This document shows, piece by piece, positions 53,014 to 62,000 of a stretch of 64,000 bases of DNA. The notes under the pieces are model-generated. The model saw only the letters and a list, made by a program, of their open reading frames with translations, did not search any database and was not told where the DNA came from. Position 1 is the first letter of the stretch; each line of letters begins with the position of its first letter. Made by a program: the position numbers and the translations under genes. The DNA is from UBA5158 sp963692955 (GTDB lineage Bacteria; Pseudomonadota; Gammaproteobacteria; DSM-16500): the NCBI GenBank assembly GCA_963692955.1, contig OY843587.1, positions 1,674,001 through 1,738,000 on the forward strand, written 5' to 3'.

Positions 53014-56000
53014 GTGGACCAAAGTTTCAAAAATAACATCATAACTATAATAAAAAAGCTTAGCCTCCAAGGTGTAATTAAAACCTTGGTGTTAGCCTTT
53101 AGCGTCACCTTCACGCTCGTCTCCGCAAATCCCGTGTTGAATAGCGTCACCTCCGGCAGCGCCACGGTTTCATCATCCGGTAATACCACAACTGTTAATC
53201 AAACATCGAATCAAGCCATCATTCAGTGGAATAGTTTTAATATCGCGGCGCAAGAAAAAACGCAATTCGTGCAACCCAACTCAGGCTCCGTCGCGCTCAA
53301 CCGCATTAACGCGCAACAAGGCGCTTCCCAAATTTATGGGCAGTTGTCTTCGAACGGGCAAATTATTTTAATTAACGGCGCGGGCATTCACTTCGGCCCG
53401 GGTTCGCAAATCAACGTGGGCGGACTTATCGCTTCCACTTCCGATATTTCCAACGCGAATTTTCTCGCGGGCAAATATATTTTTGATGTGCCATCGCAAT
53501 TCGCCGGCTCTATCATCAACGAAGGAACTATCACTGCCGCCGATTATGGTTTGGTGGCGTTGTTAGGCACTAGCGTTGTGAACAGTGGTAAGATCACGGC
53601 GCACTTGGGTAGCATCGCAATCGGTGCGGGTAATGCCTTCACCTTGGATTTTTACGGCGATCAATTAATTAATTTTACCGTCGATCAACCCGCCACTACC
53701 GCAGGCGTGGATAGTAATGGCAAATCCTTACCTAACGGTGTCAGCAACACCGGCTCCTTACTCGCGGACGGCGGAAAAATTCTTGTCACAGCGTCAGTAG
53801 CTAGCGGTGTGTTAGACAACGTTATCGATATGCAAGGCATCGCACAAGCGCAATCCGTCAGACAGCAAAATGGCGAAATCATTTTATCCGGCGGCGCGAA
53901 TAGCACTGTATTAATAAATGCTGTACTGGATGCGTCTGGCTTAGCATCCGGATCGACGGGCGGCATCATTCAAGTCTTAGGTAATAATATTGAGCTTGCT
54001 GCAAACGCTGTACTGAACGCGAGTGGCGATGCGGGCGGCGGCGTCATCAACATTGGCGGCGATGAACATGGCGCGGGGCCGTTACCTAATGCAACGACGA
54101 CTGAAGTCGACGCGGGCAGCATGATTTACGCACAAGCAGTGACTTCAGGCAATGGCGGTAATGTTATTGTCTGGGCGGATAATACGACGACTTACAATGG
54201 CTCCATTTACGCACCCGGCGGTGCCGTTAGTGGTAATGGTGGATTTAGTGAAGTGTCGGGACACCAGTTATTGAATTTTGAAAATGGGAGCGTCAATTTG
54301 ACCGCTCCCCATGGGCAACCAGGCACACTCTTACTTGATCCTGAAAATATTACGATTGGCACTACGAATTCTAATGAATCTCAATCAGGCACAATTATTT
54401 CTGCAACCGGCGACAATTCACAAATATCCGCTACTACCATCAATAATTTGTTAGCGACTTCCAATGTTGAAATTTATACCGGCAGCAGCGGTTCTCAGGC
54501 AGGTAATATTACTGTGAATGGTTCTTTGAATTGGAGCACGCAGTACAGCTTAACGCTTTCTGCTTACGGAAGTATTATAATTAATTCCGGGATCACCGCT
54601 ACTAATACAGCTGTAGCTATCAATTTAGAAGCTGATAACACGGGAACAGGAACCGGCACAGTCACATTTAACTCTGCGAGTATTTCTTTTAGCGGCAGTC
54701 AAAATACAAGCCTGTTGCAAATTTTTTATAATCCTACCACTTTCGGGACGCCTACCAATTATTCATCGGACGAAACCGGTGCCGCTGCTTTTTATGCTTT
54801 TCAACTTGTTAACAATCTTACTAACTTGCAAGCAATCCAAAGCAATTTAAGTGGTGATTTCGCTCTCGGCAAAAACTTAGACGCCTCTATCACTAGCACG
54901 TGGAATGGTGGAGCAGGTTTTGTGCCGATTGGCTCAGTGAGTTCAACTGGTTTTTCGACGCAGGGCAATCAGTCCACAACAGGCGCGTTCGCCGGTGTGT
55001 TTAACGGGAACTATCACACTATTACTAATCTAACCATTAAACCCTCCAGTAACACGGATACTGGCCTTTTCGCTGATGTGGTTGGCAGTCCTAACGCAGG
55101 TATTATTGAAAACGTCGGATTGATCAATGAGACGGTTAGTTTCAGCGGGGCGGCTCTTACGAATGCGTATACTGCTGTAGGCGGCTTAGTAGGCGATCTT
55201 ATCGGCGGCGAAGTCGATAATTCTTTCACTACTGGCTCTGTCAGCGGTACTGGCGGTGGATATGTAGCGGTGGGCGGATTAGTGGGTTTTTTGGGTATAT
55301 TTTCATGTCAGGCTGGCCCCTGTAATCACAATGATACCTATTCAACACCAGGTGATGTAAATACCTCTTACAGCACCGCATCAGTCTCAAGCGGGTATGG
55401 CGCCGGTGGACTGGTGGGCGGCGGTGATGGGAATATCACTGAGTCTTATTCTACCGGCTCTATTACTTCAGGAAATGGATCTGTCACGCAAGGGTTAGCG
55501 GGCGGCGGCGGCTACACGACATCTAATCAAGTGAATATACTCTCATCACAAAATATTACTTCATACGCAAGTTATTTTGATTCAACGACCGCTGGAACTG
55601 TGTATTCAACTGCAATTGGCACACCTGAAACAACCACCGCACTGCAAAGTCAAAGTACCTATAATGGTTTCGATTTCGTAGATTATTGGAGCGCACCAAC
55701 CGGCGGCTCTTTTGCCACATTACAAAATTTTACGAAACCTCTTACCATCTCAGGAACAGTAGTAAATACATCTTCTGGCTCTAGTGGAGATACACTTTAT
55801 TTCGTTTTAAATGGTACTTTGCTCGGTCAAACTTCGCTAACTTCCACAGGCCTAAATAGTACTTTTACATTCGCGACAACAGGTGTCACAGGGTCAGGCG
55901 ATTTATTACTTTATTTGACAGGTTATTCAGGCAATCTCATCGATAGTATTAATATTACTTCTGGAACGTTGTCAGGATTAACTGTAAATGACGCTGCCGT

Positions 56001-59000
56001 GACAGTTGGCTCAACCGCTACACTTTCAATGAGTAACACGGATTTAACGACTGCTTTAGGATCCTATAGCGGCGGTGGTAGTAATGTGCTTTATACAACA
56101 TCAGGAAACAATGTTTCTTTGGGGAGTGCCGTCGGCTTTCAAACAACTTCTACTACTAGTTATACAATGAATGGGAATATCTCGGGGTCAGCACAACCTG
56201 TTACGTTTAACGGTCCTGTGACCGTGTCGACCGCTGCTACGCTAAGCGGTTCAGGTACAGATACTTTTGGCAGCACGGCTACTCTTACTAATACTTTAAC
56301 TCTCAACAACTCTGGCACCACAACATTTAGTGGCGCAGTAAGTGGAATAGGTGGACTTACCATCGGAGCCGGTACGGTGGTGCTGGGAACTGCTAATAGC
56401 TACAGCGGTGCAACTAACATTACCTTCGCGACTGTGCAATTGAATAATGCGAATGGGTTTGGTTCTTCTTCAGCGCTGCACCTTGACGCATCCACACTTA
56501 ATCTTAATTTCTCAGGCTCGCTGGGGAACAGCCAACCTTTAGATTTTAATAGTTCTACTATAAATTTGACCGGTGGAGCAACATTAAGTAATGACTTAGA
56601 AATTACAGGCGCTGATACTCTTACTAGTACCGCTTCTTCGTATTCAATACCTCTAGCAGTCTTTGGGTCTAACGATTCTCTAACGATTAGCGCACCCAGC
56701 ATCGTCGATTCAGAAGAATATGATTTGGAGACAAACAGTGTTCTCACTCTGGATGCGACGGGAGCGTCGGGCACGATTGCGATCAACAGTATTATCGACG
56801 GCGTTAGTGGTAATCAAGGTTCTCTAGTATTGAACGCCTCATCTGCCGGAAATAGTATTACAACGAATTCAAGCGGTACTATCAAAGTGACTAATTTTAC
56901 CTTGTCTTCCGGTAATTGGTACCAAGAAGGCTCATTACCTTCTTTCAGCGTTAGCAATGATTTTTCAGTCACATCAGGCACTGGAACTTTTACGCGTGCG
57001 TCAGCAGTTTCGGGTACTGGTTCATCCACCACTTATACCATTAACGATATTTATGGATTACAAGGAATTGCAACGTTACCACTTACTTATAATTATATTT
57101 TAGCTAACAGTATAACCGCCCCCTCTAGTATGAGCAGTTGGACCGGGCCAAATAGTTCTAGCGGTTTTACTCCCATCGGTACGCTTGCTACAGCCTATTC
57201 AGGCACATTCAATGGGAATGGCTACACGATTAGTAATCTTTATATGGATTATCTCGTCCCCGCTGCTAACTCTGGATTGAGTACGGGTTTCTTCAACAGT
57301 TCCTCAGGTACGATCGAAAACTTAGGTCTAGCGAATATCAATTTCACTCAACAACTTTACGTTGCCAACGGTAACACAGTTTCTGTTTCTGGTCTGGTGG
57401 GTAAAAATAGTGGTACGGTTACCAATACATTTGTGACTGGAACACTCGTCGGGACCGATTCAAATCAAGGGGGGACGAATTTACTCGGCGGTTTAGTTGG
57501 TATTAACAGCGGCACTATTTCAAATAGTTATACCGATATGGCAATGACTATTACCGCCAACTTAGGTGGGGGTGGTATTGTCGGTCAAAACAATTCAGGC
57601 GGTACTGTCAACGATACGTATTCCGTACCATCTTATAGCGGTACTTTTGTGCAAGGCGGCGCTGGAATTGTATTTACTAACAACGGCACGGTGACTAATA
57701 GTTATTACGACACGTTGAATAGTCCGATTGCGGGTGCCGGTGGTACTGCATTATCCGATGCGCAAATGAAAGTTTATACGAATTTCTCGGGCTTCACTTT
57801 TTCGGGAACTAGTCCCCCTTGGGCTTTCACAGCCAGCGGTAATGGAAGTTATGTCTATCCGGTTCTAACTAATACCACCGCTGGGCCTTATGCATCAGTC
57901 GGCAATATTTTTTCAGGTTCAATCTCTAATGGCGCTTCGTATTCCGGTGATGGTCTAGCGCTATATGTTAATGGTACTTCGGTCGCTACTACGACGATTA
58001 GTGGGACTGGCACGTTTAGTTTTACCGTTGGCGCATCTAGTTTAGGCACTAGTACCAATTTCTTAATCGCATTAACTAGCGGCGGTCAAGGCGGCGTGGT
58101 AGATGAGAGCTTGTCGACGGCCGGCAACATCACGTCATTATCTCTCACCGCGAATGATTTAATCGTCGGTGATTCATCGAATAATTTTGGTTTTAATAAT
58201 GCTTCTTTGGCGTCGGCGGTGGGTACTAATTCCAATTTATTATATTCAGCGTCTAGCAATAATATTACGGTAGGTACCAGTTCTTCGAGTATTAACTTGG
58301 TCACGTTAAGTAATATCACCTACGGTTTAAGCGCGAATATTTCCGCAGCTAGCGGTTCCAGCGGGTCTATGACGTTTCAAGGGCCGGTGAACGTTTCTAA
58401 TAGCCCAACCGTAACTACGACCGGCAGCGGAACGATATCATTTAGTTCTACCGTCAACGGCGCCAGCGCGCTGACGTTATCAAGCGGTAGTGGTTCTTCT
58501 ATCTCTGGTGCAGTCGGCGGTACGACCCCATTGACGACTTTAACAATTCAAGGCAGTGGTACCGGTACTTTGAGTTCAGTAGCGGGTCTCACCAATTTAA
58601 CGGTTAATAACGCGACAGAAATTGTTAGCGCAGATACGGCTAATAATACTTTCACTATAGGTACTTCGGGTGTGTTAGAAGTCGGCAGCCAAGCCGCGGC
58701 GGGAACCGGCACGATAACTCTATCTGGTGGCGTTCTAGAATCTACTACGGCGACTACACTTTCAAATGCAATCTCGGTCACGGCCTCATCTTTACTTGAA
58801 GGCTCAGGTTTTACTCTCAATGGGGCAGTAACTTTATCAGCACCGCTTAGCATGTATGACGGCACTGTTAATAACACTTTCAACGGCGGCGTGACCGGCA
58901 GCGGCACGCATGGCTATCTTGCATTAACGGATACTAGTAATGTTATTTTTGGTAATTCTTCCACTAACACCATGACGGGAGCACTGAGTGGCGGCGGGAA

Positions 59001-62000
59001 TTTCACCATTCAAAGCGGTTCTACATTATCACTAGCGGGTGCAAATTCTGGTTTGTACGCGGCGTTTAGTGTGGGTGGCACATTAACGGCGGGGGGTGCG
59101 ACGTCTGCACTGGGAACTGGAACAATCACCTTAACCGGCGGTACCGTAAACGCAACTGTCGCGGCTAGCCTTGCTAATAGTTTTGCTGTCACCGCCAACT
59201 CCACTATCAGTGGCTCTTCCAATATAACGACCTCCGGCGGCGCGACTATCAATCTCGCGACAACGCCTATCACATTATCGATTACTAATTCGGGCACCAC
59301 TTCTTTTGGTTCCGCTATCACGCAAGGTACTGGCACGGGAACTGATCAAGTTAAAATGAATAATAGCAGCGGCACCCTACTCCTCTCCGGCGCGAATACA
59401 TTTAGTAATTTGGAACTCACCGCGGGTACTGTGGGCGCGACTTCTAGTAACGCGACGGACTCAGGCAATTTTTCTGTTGATGCTAGTGCTACTGCAACCT
59501 TAGGTGGTTCTAACTCTTTAGCTTTCAGCGGCACCGGGACGATGAATACCAGTAGCACGTTAGATGTTACCGCCGGTACGAATAGTGTCAGTGGCTTGGT
59601 AAGCGGTGGCGGCACCATTGCGATTAGTGGTGGTTCTCTGGCTTTGTCAGACGTCAACAATACTTTATCGAGTGCGTTCACATTAAGCGGCGGCACGTTA
59701 ATCGCCGGCGGCTCGTCTGGCACGCTCGGCTCTGGTTTAATTACATTATCCGGCGGTACATTGACATCCAGTGCTGGCAGCGGCACGGCTGATACCGTGG
59801 GTAATTCTATTACAGTCAGTAGCAGTTCATCCATCGGTGCTTCTAATACACAAAATAATATTATTTTAGGCGGTACCACTAACACGATTAATAAAGGTAT
59901 CACATTAACGATTTATAATACTGGCACAACAAACTTTACCAACGCTATCGTTGAAGGTAGCGGCACGGGAACGAGTACATTAGATATTAATAATGGCTCG
60001 ACCGGTGTGGCTAATCTTAGCGGCGCGAATACTTTCGATACCTTACAATTCACCAGTGGTTCTGTCGCTGCGAGAACGACGGGTACGACGTTATCCGGCG
60101 CATTTTTAGTTGATCCAGGTGTCACGGGCACCGTTGCCGGTGGTAACTCGATTACGATTGCCGGTGGGTCGACGGGAACGTTAACTACTTCGATACTTTC
60201 TATCACCAACTCCAGCACTACTGCTATCAGCGGCGCGATTACCGGTAGCGGCCAACTTAAAATTGGTACGGGTGCGGCGTTGTCCTTAAGCGGTAATGAC
60301 ACATACACCGGTGGAACGACGATTACCGGCACACTAGCGATTACCGGTGGTACCGATGTATTGAGCGGCACGGTGAGCGGCGCGGGTGCGATCACGATTA
60401 GCGGCGGATCTTTTACTTTATCTAGCCCTAGTAATACGCTAACCAGCACTTTCGGAGTGAGCGGCGGTACTTTAATCGCAGGTGCTGCTACTAATTCGTT
60501 GGGTACTGGTACAATTACTTTAGCGGGCGGCACTTTAACTACGTCTGCTGGTTCCAGCGCGACTGATTCCCTCGGCAATTCTATTGCAGTCACCTCGAAT
60601 TCTTTCATTGGGTCTGCCAGCGTGCAAAATAATATTTTATTGAATGGCACGACAAATAGTATTTCTAAAGGCGCATCGTTAACGGTTTATAACACTGGCA
60701 CTACCGGCTTCACTAACGCGATCACTGCTGCGGGTTCCACTGGTACAAGCACACTCATTCTTAACAGTGGCACTAACGACGTAACGACTTTAAATGGCGC
60801 GAATACGTTCGACGCGTTGGAATTTACGAGTGGCTCTCTCGCAGCGGGATCGGCAAGCACCAGTTTATCTGGGTCATTCTCTGTCGATCCTAATGTCACA
60901 GGAAAAATTGCCGGAACAAATTCTATTTCTATCGCGGGTAGCGGCAATCTCGGCGCCAGCGGTACACTTAATATTACCAACTCCGGCGGCACGACATTGA
61001 GCGGCGCCATCACCGGCACCGGTGGAATTACCGTTGCGGCAAGTGACGGTTTGACTATCAGTAACAATGCGACTTATAACGGCGCGACCTCAGTGGCGGG
61101 CACGTTAACATTTTCCTCGGGCACGAGTTCCTTACCTGGCGTGGTGAGCGGCGCGGGTACCCTCTCTGTTTCTGGCGGTTCGTTAAGTTTAACTAATTCG
61201 ACTAATTCATTTAGCGGATCAATTGGCGTGTCGGGCGGGACCTTGATCGCGGGTGTGCTTACCGATCCATTTGGCACGGCGACAATTGGTTTGTCCGGGA
61301 GCGGCCAATTGTCAGCGACAAATGCGGTGTCTATAACTAATCAATTAACCGTGACAGGTGCTAACGCAGCGATAGCGAGCGGCAGTAGCTTAATGACTTT
61401 TTCGAATGCGAGTAATTCTTTGACTTCTGGAACGTTGACGATTAATTCGAGTACCACGTTTAGCAATACCTTAGGCGGCAGCGGCGCGTTAACGATCGCT
61501 GCCGGTACGACGACGTTTAGCAGCGGCGCTAGCATTTTGAGTGGCGCAATAAGTGATTCCGGTATCCTCAGTGTCTCTGGTGGTACGTTGAGCTTGAGCG
61601 GTTTAGTCAGTGGCGCTGGTACGATCAATGTATCAGGCGGTTCTTTGAGCTTGAGTGGTACGAGTAATACATTTAGTGGTGGGTTTGGTGTGTCAGGCGG
61701 TACATTGATTGCCAATGCGTCTTCCAATCCATTTGGTGCTGCGACCATCGGTTTATCTAGCAGCGGTGCGTTGTCTGCGACGAGTACGGTAACTTTAAAT
61801 AATCAATTAACGGTGGCAGGCACTTCCGCATCGATTGCTAGCGGCAGTAGTCAAATAACATTTTCTAATAGTAGTAATTCGTTAACTTCAGGCACATTTA
61901 CGCTTAATTCGAATACGACGTTTAGTAATACTTTAAGCGGTAGCGGCGGCTTAGCGGTGGCATCAGGACAAGTAGCAACGTTTAGCGGCGGCAGCAGTTC

